Source: Streptomyces poonensis (GTDB lineage: Bacteria; Actinomycetota; Actinomycetes; Streptomycetales; Streptomycetaceae). From it: a DNA stretch of 64,000 nt. Location: the NCBI RefSeq assembly GCF_014650915.1, contig NZ_BMVW01000012.1, forward strand, positions 62,001-126,000, read 5' to 3'. The translations under genes and the position numbers were made by a program. The notes under the pieces were generated by a model. That model did no database searches and had not been told where the DNA came from. It saw only the letters and a program-made list of their open reading frames with translations. Of the stretch, positions 9,674-18,382 are shown piece by piece; within the stretch, counting starts at the first letter, position 1, and the number at the start of each line of letters is the position of its first letter.

Positions 9674-10603
9674 ATGGTGCTCGACATAAGGAAACTGGTC
9701 CTGCTGCGGGAGGTGCAGGCGCGCGGTTCGATAGCCGCGGCGGCCGAGGCCCTCAACTACACGCGCTCGGCGGTGTCGCAGCAGCTGTCCGCCCTGGAGG
9801 CGGAGACCGGCGCGCAGTTGCTGGACCGGCGCCACAAGCGAGCCGGCCTGACGGCGGCCGGGCGGCTCCTCGTCGAGCACACCGAGCACATCCTCGTCGG
9901 TCTGGAGACGGCGGAGTCCGACCTGCTGGCCGCGACCGGCCGGGTCTGCGGAGAGCTGCGGGTGGGCATGCCGTTCCATGAGGGCCCCGCACTTCTCGTG
10001 CCGGCGCTGACCCGGGTCCGCCAGGCGCATCCCGACCTCCGGATCACTCTGGAGGGCATGGCCGCGGGCAGTTGCCGGGAGGCGGTCCGGCTCGGACAGG
10101 TCGACCTGGCCCTCGCGGTGCGCTACGACGGCGTCCCCGAGCCGCTGACGCCGGGGCTGTACGAGGAGCTTGTAGCCGCCGACCGGATCCGCCTGGCCAT
10201 CGCCCCGGAGCAGGGGCCCGGCGGCGACCGGGGCCACGGCACGCCCCCGGACAGGCTCACCGACTACGCCGACCGCTCCTGGGTCCTCGACTCGGACTCC
10301 GGGCTCGGCAGACTCACCCTGCACGCCTGCGCCGGGGCGGGCTTCGTCCCCGACGTCGTGGCCCGCACCTCCGACCTGCAGGCCACCCTCGGCCTGGTCT
10401 CCCTCGGCTGGGGGGTCTCCCTGGTGCCGGATCTGGCGCCCGACAGGCCCGGCTTCCCGGTCCGCAGGGTCGCCCTCGACGGCCCCGCGCTGGTCCGCCA
10501 CGTGTCGCTCGTCGTGCGCCGGGGCGCCCTGTCGAGCCCCGCCGTCGCGGTGATCCTCTCGGAGGTCCGCAGACAGTCGGGGGACTCGCTCAGGGCGCGG
10601 TGA
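9674..10603 (+). CDS. LysR-family transcriptional regulator
   Basis: A full-length (309-residue) LysR-type regulator. It has an N-terminal winged helix-turn-helix (KLVLLREVQARGSIAAAAEALNYT, then SAVSQQLSALEAETGAQLLDR) and a C-terminal effector domain (RVGMPFHEGPALLVPALTRV). It is transcribed divergently from the azoreductase-like gene, so the 9545-9673 interval should hold its operator. An inner GTG at 9677 is an alternative start. It ends convergently, 26 bases from the end of the SnoaL-like gene. Confidence 0.92.
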   Translation: MVLDIRKLVLLREVQARGSIAAAAEALNYTRSAVSQQLSALEAETGAQLLDRRHKRAGLTAAGRLLVEHTEHILVGLETAESDLLAATGRVCGELRVGMPFHEGPALLVPALTRVRQAHPDLRITLEGMAAGSCREAVRLGQVDLALAVRYDGVPEPLTPGLYEELVAADRIRLAIAPEQGPGGDRGHGTPPDRLTDYADRSWVLDSDSGLGRLTLHACAGAGFVPDVVARTSDLQATLGLVSLGWGVSLVPDLAPDRPGFPVRRVALDGPALVRHVSLVVRRGALSSPAVAVILSEVRRQSGDSLRAR

Positions 10604-10628
10604 CACGATGCCGGTTATCGGCGGCCGG

Positions 10629-11111
10629 TCAGCTCTCGATGAGCTGGTGGAAGAGAACGGTGTCGAAGATGTCCTCCATGACGGTGGCCTTTCCGTCGCG
10701 CAGCGTCCACGAGTGGACGAACTTCAACCGTTCGGTGCGGCCGCGCACGGATGTCACGTTGCGGACGCCGAACACCACGACGCGATCGCCGGCCTCCACG
10801 AACTCCTGGGGTTCGAGCCGCATTCCACCGAGCACGGTGGGCACCTGGGACAGGAAGCTCCTGACGCCGGCGTGGCCGTGCTTGGTTCCGCCCAGGTCGT
10901 ATGCGGACATGCCGTCGGGGTGGACCCAGCGCACGTCGGGTGCCAGGACGTCGAGGAGGGCCTCCGCGTCACGGCGGTGGAAGGCCTGGTAGGCGGCACG
11001 GATCAGTTCGAGGTTGGGTGAGGTGGGCGCGTCGGGCGCGGTGTCGGCGGAAGGCACCGGCTCCTGGACCGGGGCGGGGCGTGCCTGCAAGAGGTCTTCG
11101 GATGTGGGCAT
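10629..11111 (-). CDS. SnoaL-like/nuclear transport factor 2-fold protein
   Basis: A 160-residue protein with an alpha+beta barrel of the SnoaL/NTF2 kind: the helix NLELIRAAYQAFHRRDAEALLDVLAPDVRW, then G.AGVRSFLSQ, and a KFVHSWTLRDGKATVMEDIFDT ending. The fold covers polyketide cyclases, isomerases and small-molecule binding proteins, so the exact role is open. GGAG lies 6 bases before the ATG. It starts 10 bases after the stop of the SDR gene on the same strand and is the last gene of the leftward A-T-TE/SDR/SnoaL unit. The first ~35 residues are Pro/Ala-rich and probably disordered. Confidence 0.85.
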   Translation of the reverse strand: MPTSEDLLQARPAPVQEPVPSADTAPDAPTSPNLELIRAAYQAFHRRDAEALLDVLAPDVRWVHPDGMSAYDLGGTKHGHAGVRSFLSQVPTVLGGMRLEPQEFVEAGDRVVVFGVRNVTSVRGRTERLKFVHSWTLRDGKATVMEDIFDTVLFHQLIES

Positions 11112-11121
11112 CGGAGTCTCC

Positions 11122-12060
11122 TCAGTGGTGGGCCGGCCGGCGAACGTGCTGCGGGAAGTGGGCTTCGAGGGTGCGGCGGATGCCGTCCCGCCAGGAGACC
11201 GTGCAGGGGCCGGTCAGCGAGCGGCGTCGTGTCGGGTCGAACCGGTAGGTCTCCCGGGTGACCTCGCTGGGCGTCAACCGGGCTTCGACGCCCGTCAGTT
11301 CGGACATGTACTCGACGCACTCGGTGATCCCGACCGGTTCGTCGCCACCCCAGTTGACCAGCGTCGCCGGGGTCGCAGCGGCCCGCCACAGGTGGGGGAC
11401 CTGGGCCACGAGGTCGTCGGTGTGCAGCAGGGAGCACCAGTTCTGCCCGGTCACCGGCACGGGGATCGCCTCACCCGCGAGCATCCGCTTGAAGTAGAGC
11501 ATCGGCACTCCGCCGTAACCGCCGGGGCCGTAGGCGATGTTGAGCCGGGCGATCGTCGTGGGCAGGCCCAGAACCTGGCTGAAGGCGCGTACGGCGCCCT
11601 CGGTGGCGATCTTTCCGACGGGATAGGCGGGCAGCCAGTCGGCGACTCCGTCGACCGGGTCGTCCTCGGTGTAGGCGTGGTCGAGGGTCTGCCGCGCGTA
11701 CAGGGCGCCGGTGGAGACGTACAGGAACGCCTCGGCGGTTCGGCAGTGAGCCATGAGACGGCCGGTCGCCACCGCGTTGACCTCGGCCGTCGCGTTGAAG
11801 TCTCCGTCGTCGCCCCGGCGCACGGCGGAGTGGATGACGTGGGTGAAGTCCTCGGGCAGGCCCTTGAGCGTGTCCGGCGAGGGATCGTCCATGTCCCAGT
11901 GCCAGGTGGTGATGGACTTCTCGCTGAGTTCCCGTTCCACGCCCGGGGTGCCGAACCTGCCCAGGCACCAGACGTCGTTGTGCTCGGCGAGTGCTTCCGC
12001 CACCGGCCGGGCGACCTGTCCGGTGCCGCCGGTGACCAGGATCCTCTGTCCCTTCAGCAT
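11122..12060 (-). CDS. NAD-dependent epimerase/dehydratase (extended SDR)
   Basis: A 312-residue extended short-chain dehydrogenase/reductase. The cofactor motif is GGTGQVA near residue 11 and the catalytic Y-x3-K is YPVGK near 144. A STGALYA strand and an IAYGPGGYGG loop support the family. Members epimerise, dehydrate or reduce sugars and other alcohols or ketones. No glycosyltransferase or sugar operon is near, so it more likely acts on a small organic or carrier-bound substrate. Its start overlaps the end of the A-T-TE gene by 7 bases, implying translational coupling and a shared pathway. Confidence 0.85.
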   Translation of the reverse strand: MLKGQRILVTGGTGQVARPVAEALAEHNDVWCLGRFGTPGVERELSEKSITTWHWDMDDPSPDTLKGLPEDFTHVIHSAVRRGDDGDFNATAEVNAVATGRLMAHCRTAEAFLYVSTGALYARQTLDHAYTEDDPVDGVADWLPAYPVGKIATEGAVRAFSQVLGLPTTIARLNIAYGPGGYGGVPMLYFKRMLAGEAIPVPVTGQNWCSLLHTDDLVAQVPHLWRAAATPATLVNWGGDEPVGITECVEYMSELTGVEARLTPSEVTRETYRFDPTRRRSLTGPCTVSWRDGIRRTLEAHFPQHVRRPAHH

Positions 12061-14846
12061 GATTGCTCCGTCTCGGTGGTGATGGCGACGTGGGCGTCGG
12101 CGTCGGCGAGGGCCCGGTCCAGTTCCCGGCGCAGGATCGCCTGGAAGGACGCCACGTGCTGTGGGCTCATCAGCGTGTAGTGCTCGCCGGGGACCTCGAT
12201 GTAGCGGTTGGGCCCGGTGGTGTGCTCGTCCCAGCGGCGCAGCTCGTTGTCGAGCCAGTCCTGCTTGGTGCCGCGCAGGGGGATCGCGTAGAAGACGCTC
12301 ATGGACGGCACCGCGCCGGTCGGCCGGTAGGAGCGGCCCAGGTCGGTGAGGGCGTTGGCGAGCTCCGCCCAGTCACCGAACTTCTGGCTGTCCAGATCGA
12401 GTTCGGCCAGCCGGTCGGGCGGGGCGAGATCCATGAGGCGTATGACCTGCTCCTCCACGGGCAGACCGCGGAGTCGGCCGGGCAGTTCCCGGGCCTGCTT
12501 CTTGTCGATCAGGGACAGGAAGAAGGCCAGGTTGACCGCGGTCTCGGTGAAGTCGAGTTCGTCCATTCGGTACTTGATGTGCGGCGGCAGGTTGAAACTG
12601 CCGACGAAGTCGACGCGCTCGCCCTGGTCACGCAGGACCTTGGCGATCTCGAAGGCGACCACGCCGCCGTAGGAGTAGCCGGCGATCGCGTACGGACCGT
12701 GCGGCTGCCGTGCGCGGATGGCGTCCACATAGCAGTCGATCATCTGCTCGAAGGTGGCGAAGGGCTTCTCGTCCTTGTCGAAGCCGCGGGCGCGCAGGGC
12801 GTAGAAGGGCCGGTCGCCGACGAAGTACTTGGCCAGGTTGACGAAGACCAGGACCTCGCCGACCCCGGGGTGGACGCAGAACAGAGGGGTCTTGGTGCCG
12901 CTGGTCTGCATCGGCACGATCGGGTCGTAGGCGGGTGTGCCGGAGGTCGCCTGCTCGGTGAGCCGTGCGGCGAGCGCCCGGACAGTGGGGGCCCGCAGCA
13001 CGGTGATGATCTCCAGGCCGGTGACGCCGAGGCGTTGGGCGATCCTGCTGCGCAGGCGGAGGATGTCGAGCGAGGTGCCGCCGAGGTCGAAGAAGTTGGC
13101 GCCCGCGCTGACCGAGTCGGGATCGACGTCGAGGATCTCGGCGTAGATCTCGCACAGGGCCCGCTCGGTGTCGCTCGCGGGCGCGGTGTAGCCGCCCAGC
13201 ATGCGCCAGGTGAGGTCGGCTACGGCGCGCTGGTGGCTGTCGTAGTCGCCGGCCTCCAGGCGGCGGCGCATCAGGGAGCGCTGGATCTTGCCGAGGCTGG
13301 TCTTGGGGAAGGCGTCCTTGGGCAGCGGCAGGAGGACGGAGGGCCTGAAGCCCCAGTGCATCACGACGCTGCTGCGTACGGCGGTGAGCACTTGGTACAG
13401 CGCCGCCTCGTCGCCCTCGGTGACATCCGGGTGGAAGGCGATCACCAGTTGCTCGGTGTCGGCGCCCGGCGCGCGGGTCGGGAACGCCGCCACGTAGGAG
13501 CCGGCCACACCGGACAATTGTTCGAGGGAGGTCTCGATCTCGTGGCTGAAGTAGTTGACGCCATTGACGATGACGCTGTCCTTGCTGCGGCCGACCAGGC
13601 AGAGGCGTCCGGCATCGATCCGGCCGAGGTCGCCGCTACGGAACCAGCCGTCGGCGGTGAACGCCTCCGCGGTGGCCCGCGGGTTGTTGTAGTAGCCGCG
13701 GGTGACCATGGGGCCGGCGAGCTGGAGTTCGCCGACCTCGCCCTCGGGCAGCTCACGGTCGTCGGCGTCGGCGATCCGCATGCGCAGACCGTGCACCGGG
13801 GTGCCGAGGGAGGCGAACTCGCTGTCCAGGTCCACCTCGGGGAAGGTCTTGCGGGAGTAGACGCTGCCGGCGCAGGTCTCGGTCATGCCGAAGGCCGGCC
13901 ACAAAGCGTCGGGGGCCATTCCGTACGGCGCGAAGTGGTCGAGGAAGGCCTCGCCGGTGGTGCGTACCACGGCCTCGCCGCCGCTGACGATGTGCCGCAG
14001 CCGGGTCAGGTCGAGCCGTTCTCCGCTGTCGCGCAGCCGCTCCGCGGCGGAATTGAGCTGCCCCAGCAGGAAGTTGGGCGTAAAGGTCATGGTCACGTCA
14101 TGCCGAGAGATGAGTCGCAGGAACTCCAGGGGTTCCGCGAGGACCACCGAGGGCTCCACGTGCAGTTGGCGGCTGCCGGTGGAGAGCGGCAGCAGATGGC
14201 ATTCGAGGAGAGCGGCCACGTGGTCGAAGGAGATCCAGTTCAGGCTCGTGTCCGCGGCGGTGAGCCGGTGGTGGCCGTTCTTCGCCGCCATGGACGCCAG
14301 CAGATTGGCGTGAGTGAGCATGACGGCCTTGGAGTTGCCGGTCGAGCCGGAGGTCAGCACGAGCAGTGCGGTGTCCTCGGGGGCGGCGCTGTGCGGCTCG
14401 GCCGGCTCCGCGGTGTACAGCCGGTCGAGGATGCCGACCGAGAGTCCGTCCACCGGGGGCAGTTCGGCGCCCAGGGATGCGCTGGTGATGACCAGGGGCC
14501 GGTCGAGCAGTGCGTCGACGTGGGCCAGCTGGGCGGCCCACCGCTCGGAGTCGCCACGTACCGGCGCCATGGGGCACGGGACGAAGCCGCCGAGCACCGC
14601 GGCCCAGAACGCGGTGAGGAACTCCCGGGGCCGCTCCAGGATCAGGACGACCTTGTCCTGGGGGCGCAGACCCTGGGCGCGCAGTCCGCCGAGCACCCGC
14701 AGGGCGTCGTCGAGGAGCTCCGGGTGGCTCTGATCCTGGAAGGCGGCTTCCACGCCACCGAGGCAGTAGCGGATGCCTGAGTCGGAGTGGTGGCGTGCGG
14801 CGTGCACAAGAAGATCCGTGATGCTCTGCCGAGGTGTGGTGTTCAC
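12054..14846 (-). CDS. Stand-alone A-T-TE synthetase (acyl/aryl-acid activating)
   Basis: A three-domain enzyme of about 930 residues. It has an AMP-forming ligase (LLVLTSGSTGNSKAVMLTHAN near 170; GYYNNPRATAEAF and GWFRSGDLG; K in TSLGKIQRS), a carrier domain (NFFDLGGTSLDIL near 590) and a thioesterase (GYSYGG near 720; EVPGEHYTLM near the end). A-T-TE proteins without a C domain activate one carboxylic acid and release it, dimerise it or hand it on; fungal and bacterial quinone or furanone synthetases share the layout. The ligase part also resembles acyl-AMP ligases. A GTG at 14846 has GGAG six bases upstream; an ATG at 14858 is the longer option but has no ribosome site. It is the first gene of a unit with the SDR and SnoaL-like genes. 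Substrate unknown. Confidence 0.88.
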   Translation of the reverse strand: MNTTPRQSITDLLVHAARHHSDSGIRYCLGGVEAAFQDQSHPELLDDALRVLGGLRAQGLRPQDKVVLILERPREFLTAFWAAVLGGFVPCPMAPVRGDSERWAAQLAHVDALLDRPLVITSASLGAELPPVDGLSVGILDRLYTAEPAEPHSAAPEDTALLVLTSGSTGNSKAVMLTHANLLASMAAKNGHHRLTAADTSLNWISFDHVAALLECHLLPLSTGSRQLHVEPSVVLAEPLEFLRLISRHDVTMTFTPNFLLGQLNSAAERLRDSGERLDLTRLRHIVSGGEAVVRTTGEAFLDHFAPYGMAPDALWPAFGMTETCAGSVYSRKTFPEVDLDSEFASLGTPVHGLRMRIADADDRELPEGEVGELQLAGPMVTRGYYNNPRATAEAFTADGWFRSGDLGRIDAGRLCLVGRSKDSVIVNGVNYFSHEIETSLEQLSGVAGSYVAAFPTRAPGADTEQLVIAFHPDVTEGDEAALYQVLTAVRSSVVMHWGFRPSVLLPLPKDAFPKTSLGKIQRSLMRRRLEAGDYDSHQRAVADLTWRMLGGYTAPASDTERALCEIYAEILDVDPDSVSAGANFFDLGGTSLDILRLRSRIAQRLGVTGLEIITVLRAPTVRALAARLTEQATSGTPAYDPIVPMQTSGTKTPLFCVHPGVGEVLVFVNLAKYFVGDRPFYALRARGFDKDEKPFATFEQMIDCYVDAIRARQPHGPYAIAGYSYGGVVAFEIAKVLRDQGERVDFVGSFNLPPHIKYRMDELDFTETAVNLAFFLSLIDKKQARELPGRLRGLPVEEQVIRLMDLAPPDRLAELDLDSQKFGDWAELANALTDLGRSYRPTGAVPSMSVFYAIPLRGTKQDWLDNELRRWDEHTTGPNRYIEVPGEHYTLMSPQHVASFQAILRRELDRALADADAHVAITTETEQSC

Positions 14847-15587
14847 GTTTGTCTCCATTGCCTGATGACGTGTCGGGCACGGAGGCCCTGTGCGTCGAGG
14901 TGGTGGGAACTGGACGTGCCGCGAGGGGGAGGCCGCGTTTCGGCGACAACGACTCCCAGGAAGATGCAGGGGAGCCGCGAGAAAATCGATCGGTCACCCT
15001 GCGCGGGTTCTGCGCCTGTGCATTTCCGCCTCCGAGAAGCGGAATATTTCGATCACGGGTGGCTGATTCGAAGTGGGCGTTCCATTCGGCTCTCGCACAG
15101 CCGACCTGGGGGCATTGCGCAGTTAGTCCGAAATTCTCCGATACCGGCCGGGCTTCCGTGGAGGTCCGTCGAGACGAGAGGTGTGAATGCGCTCAGTGGG
15201 GTGTGTGTGCGAGGCGTGGTCACGTCATGAACCTAGGCGGGAACCTGCTCACGCTACGGGACGGATGGCCGCTAGCGGACAGTGGCGCCACGCTCAGTGT
15301 GTATTACTTCACAGTATTATACAAAAAAGGAAATGCGAGCCTCCGCTTCCGGGGTTTCTGTGCAGTTTGCTGTCAGGGTCTCCGAAGTGATGTCAGTTCG
15401 AGACGCCCCGTAGACTGATTCCAGTTGTTCGAATTATCGTCGGGAAGAATCCGGTCCGCTCCGTGTGGCCGGAAGTTAGTTCACTCATGAACTGTTGCGG
15501 TTGGCGAATTTTTCGGGTGAGCAGGTGATGCCCGCGATCGGCGAAGCCGTGCGGAAGCGGGGATCGGCGAGTTGGAGGGGGAGCCTT
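14847..15587. promoter_or_regulatory. Divergent intergenic region with an AT-rich core
   Basis: About 740 bases without a convincing gene, between the leftward A-T-TE gene and the rightward TTA-containing regulator. Most of it is less GC-rich than its surroundings. The stretch around 15300-15330 (TATTAT at 15315-15320, followed by an A run) is the most AT-rich part of the cluster, which is where a promoter would be expected. I could not match a clean -35/-10 pair. Confidence 0.35.
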
Positions 15588-16352
15588 ATGCCGGACGCAT
15601 TAACCAAAAAAGGGGACAGGGTGGATGATTCAGCGAAAGCCGATCATTCCGCCGGTCTGGAACAGGCGCTGCTGCAGGCCAGCGCCTTGATCGATTCAAC
15701 TGTCCTGCTGCACCGACAACGCCTGGTGTTACCGACTCCGGTGGCGCGCACGGGCGGTGTGCCGATCGGTGACGCCCTCGAGTCGCTCATCGGCCGGGCC
15801 CGCCACACGGTGTGCGTCGCGCTGACCGAGACCGGCGAGTTCGCCGACGCCGTTCTGCGGTCGCTGGCCGGCATCCCGGAGCGGGCGGCCATACGCGTCC
15901 TGTGCACCGCGGAGTCGACGGACTCGGCCCTCTCCCGACTGGTCGACAGCCGGCTCGAGGCGCGGGTGTCGGAGAGCGCACTGCGTGAGACCTTGGTGGT
16001 CGACGGCGTTGCGGCACTCGTGCGCGGGGCCGAGGGAGTCGGCGGCCAGGCCGCCATCGTGAACGACGCCGCCGCGGTACGCGCCCTCGAACTGCTCTTC
16101 GCCGGCGCATGGTCCCGCGGCCGCAAGCTCACCGATCACCTGCAGTTGAGCCCTCGGCTCCGCACCGAGCTCGCCAGGAACATCCTGGAGCGGCTGCGTG
16201 CGGGCGACACCGACGAGACGGCGGCGCGTGAACTCAAGGTGTCCTTGCGCACCTATCGGCGTTACGTCGCGGAGATCATGCGTGAACTCGAGGCGAGCTC
16301 TCGCTTCCAGGCCGGAGTCCGCGCCGTGGAGTTCGGACTGTTGTCGGAGTAG
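15588..16352 (+). CDS. LuxR-type HTH regulator with TTA codons (tandem copy 1)
   Basis: A protein of about 254 residues. The N-terminal half looks like a TrmB/phospholipase-D-like sensor fold (ALESLIGRARHTVCVALTE, then AAIRVLCTAESTD). A C-terminal helix-turn-helix follows (LRTELARNILERLRAGDTDETAARELKVSLRTYRRYVAEIMRELEA). The chosen ATG has a strong GGAGGGGGAG five bases upstream; a GTG at 15621 is an alternative. TTA leucine codons occur at 15600-15602 and 15729-15731, so translation should need the bldA tRNA. It is paralogous to the next gene, sharing the S.RTYRR.VAEIM..L.A.SRFQAGVRA.E.GLL segment, and was probably made by tandem duplication. Likely a pathway regulator. Confidence 0.85.
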   Translation: MPDALTKKGDRVDDSAKADHSAGLEQALLQASALIDSTVLLHRQRLVLPTPVARTGGVPIGDALESLIGRARHTVCVALTETGEFADAVLRSLAGIPERAAIRVLCTAESTDSALSRLVDSRLEARVSESALRETLVVDGVAALVRGAEGVGGQAAIVNDAAAVRALELLFAGAWSRGRKLTDHLQLSPRLRTELARNILERLRAGDTDETAARELKVSLRTYRRYVAEIMRELEASSRFQAGVRAVEFGLLSE

Positions 16353-16456
16353 CGCGCGGTGCCGAGCAGCAGAGCCGTACGAGCAGAGCCACCCCGGACG
16401 CGAGTGTTCACCCGGCGGGGGCCCGAACGCCAGAAGCCAAGGTGGGGGAAGACGAC

Positions 16457-17248
16457 GTGTCCAACGGGGGAGACGACGAGCTGGAGCACTCCCTGCTCCA
16501 GATCCGGACGCTGATCGAGTCGACGGTCGCCCTGCACAGGAACCGCAATCTCCAGCAGAGCCTGATCACCAACCTCGACAACGACTACAACTTCGTACTC
16601 GACGAGGCGCAACGGCTCATTCTGAGCGCCTCCCGCAGCATCGACATCGTGCACGCACGCCGGCTCGGTTCCGACGAGCGGTCCGAACGCTCCGAGCGGG
16701 ATCTGATCTACGGAGCGCGTGAGCAGGTGGGCGTGCGGTTGCTGACCAGCCCGGCCCTGCTCGACGAGGACTACGTGCGCGAACAGCTCGGCAAGGAACG
16801 CCCGGTGTCCGTCCGGATCGCCAGGGTCCCCCCACTGCAAGCGATGATCGTGGACGGCAGTACCGCGCTGGTGGTGGCGGATTCGGCGGTCGGCCGCCGG
16901 GCGTCGTTGATCCGCGTGCCGGAGGTCCTGAACACCCTGCAGACCCTCTTCGAGAACGTGTGGGTCCGTGCGGTGCCCGCGGGGGAGCGCACGATGTTCG
17001 GGGACCGCTACCGGGCCTCGCTCGCCCGGCAGATCCTCGGTGCGCTCCAGGCCGGTGTCACGGACGAGGTGGCGGCCCGTGACCTGGCCATCTCCGTGCG
17101 CACCTACCGCCGTCATGTCGCGGAGATCATGAGCCTGCTCGGTGCCAACTCCCGTTTCCAGGCCGGGGTGCGCGCCGCGGAGCTGGGATTGCTGCCACCT
17201 GCGGCGGGGCCCGGCACGGAGCGCGGGGGCCCGGTGGCAATTTCCTGA
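16457..17248 (+). CDS. LuxR-type HTH regulator (tandem copy 2)
   Basis: A regulator of about 263 residues with the same build as the gene before it: an N-terminal coiled segment (EHSLLQIRTLIESTVALHRNR), a sensor-like middle (RLILSASRSIDIVHARRLG) and a C-terminal helix-turn-helix (VTDEVAARDLAISVRTYRRH). The GTG at 16457 is preceded by GGGGGAAG; an in-frame GTG at 16442 is less well placed. The copies differ mostly in the sensor half, suggesting different signals or partners but similar DNA targets. I saw no TTA codon here. A perfect hairpin at 17370-17398 follows. Confidence 0.82.
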   Translation: MSNGGDDELEHSLLQIRTLIESTVALHRNRNLQQSLITNLDNDYNFVLDEAQRLILSASRSIDIVHARRLGSDERSERSERDLIYGAREQVGVRLLTSPALLDEDYVREQLGKERPVSVRIARVPPLQAMIVDGSTALVVADSAVGRRASLIRVPEVLNTLQTLFENVWVRAVPAGERTMFGDRYRASLARQILGALQAGVTDEVAARDLAISVRTYRRHVAEIMSLLGANSRFQAGVRAAELGLLPPAAGPGTERGGPVAIS

Positions 17249-17369
17249 AAGGTCTGTTGCCGCCCGATCACGGGGCCCAGTTGGATGAGGTGGCAGGAAC
17301 GGGAGCCGCCCGGACGGCGGCCCCCTTCCCCGGCGGCTGATCCCCCCCCGTTGAGCCGTCGGCGCACGA

Positions 17370-17398
17370 GGCCGGTCACCCGAGCCGGGTGACCGGCC
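17370..17398 (+). terminator. Perfect 13-bp hairpin
   Basis: Bases 17370-17382 (GGCCGGTCACCCG) pair exactly with 17386-17398 across a 3-base loop. It lies between the second LuxR-like regulator and the malonyltransferase gene, where it would end the regulator transcript. There is no U-tract, as is common for Streptomyces terminators. Confidence 0.7.
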
Positions 17399-17437
17399 CT
17401 GCGTGCCCCCGATGAGCGTTGTGCGGAAGGCGGGTTC

Positions 17438-18382
17438 ATGAATCAGGTACCGGTCGGCCTGGTGTTCCCCGGACAGGGAACACAGAAGCAGGGAATGGGC
17501 GAGCCCTGGCGTGACACCCCGTCCTGGGAACTCACCGCGGAAGTCTCCGCCGTCACCGGCGAAGACCTGCCCGAACTGCTCCTGCACACTCCCGACGAAC
17601 ACCTTAGACGCACCGACCTCGCCCAACTCGCCGTGTTCACCGTTGCGTTGGTTGCACACGCCGAGGCCGTGCGCGGTGGCGCACTCGGCGGGCCCGTCGT
17701 CGCCTGCGCGGGACACAGCCTCGGTGAGTACACGGCTCTCGTCGCGGCCGGTGCCCTCACCGTCGGCCAGGCCGCGGCCCTGGTGGCCACCAGAGGACGC
17801 GCCATGCGCGAGGCGGCGTTGGTCCGCGAGGGCACGATGGGCGCCGTGGTTGCGGCGCCCTACCCCGATGTGGCGACGCTGGTGGGCGAAATCCGTGCGG
17901 AGGGCGGTGACGTGTGGATCGCCAACGTCAACGCCCCCGGCCAGACCGTGATCTCCGGCTCCCCGGAGGCGATCGCGGAGGTCGGGTCGCGTGCCCCCTC
18001 GATCGGCGGCAAGACGATCAGTCTCCGGGTGGGCGGAGCCTTCCACAGCCCGTACATGGCCCCCGCCGCCGAGAAGCTCGGCGGCGCGCTGCGCGACACG
18101 CCCTTCGCCCCCACGCATCTGCCGGTGGTGGCCAACGTCGACGCCGTGGCGTACGCGGGCGACGGCGACTGGGCGGATCTCTGCGTCCGGCAGCTCACCT
18201 CCCCGGTGCTGTGGGAGCAGAGCGTACGGGCCCTCACCGGCCCGCTCGGCTGCCGCCGGCTCGTCGAACTGGGCCCAGGGCGAACCCTGACCGGGATGAT
18301 CCGGCGCATCGACCCGGAGGTGGAGGTCGTCTCCCCGGAGGGTCCCGAAACCGTCCTCGCCCGACCGGTGAGCGAACGATGA
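17438..18382 (+). CDS. Malonyl-CoA:ACP acyltransferase (FabD-like)
   Basis: A 314-residue acyltransferase. It has the opening LVFPGQGTQKQGMG, the active-site GHSLGEY (near residue 93) and the AFHS motif (near 203) with the second catalytic His. It transfers malonyl groups from CoA to acyl carrier proteins. The dissociated polyketide enzymes at 35-44 kb encode no transferase of their own, so this is the obvious loader of their ACP. It overlaps the IclR gene by ATGA. GGAAGG lies about 7 bases before the start. Confidence 0.93.
   Translation: MNQVPVGLVFPGQGTQKQGMGEPWRDTPSWELTAEVSAVTGEDLPELLLHTPDEHLRRTDLAQLAVFTVALVAHAEAVRGGALGGPVVACAGHSLGEYTALVAAGALTVGQAAALVATRGRAMREAALVREGTMGAVVAAPYPDVATLVGEIRAEGGDVWIANVNAPGQTVISGSPEAIAEVGSRAPSIGGKTISLRVGGAFHSPYMAPAAEKLGGALRDTPFAPTHLPVVANVDAVAYAGDGDWADLCVRQLTSPVLWEQSVRALTGPLGCRRLVELGPGRTLTGMIRRIDPEVEVVSPEGPETVLARPVSER

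Noticed and set aside
12063..14780. A 905-codon open frame on the plus strand opposite the A-T-TE gene
   Set aside because: It is antisense to a gene with clear domains, its composition is biased (Gly, Val, Glu, Arg) and it has no motif. It is an artefact of high GC.
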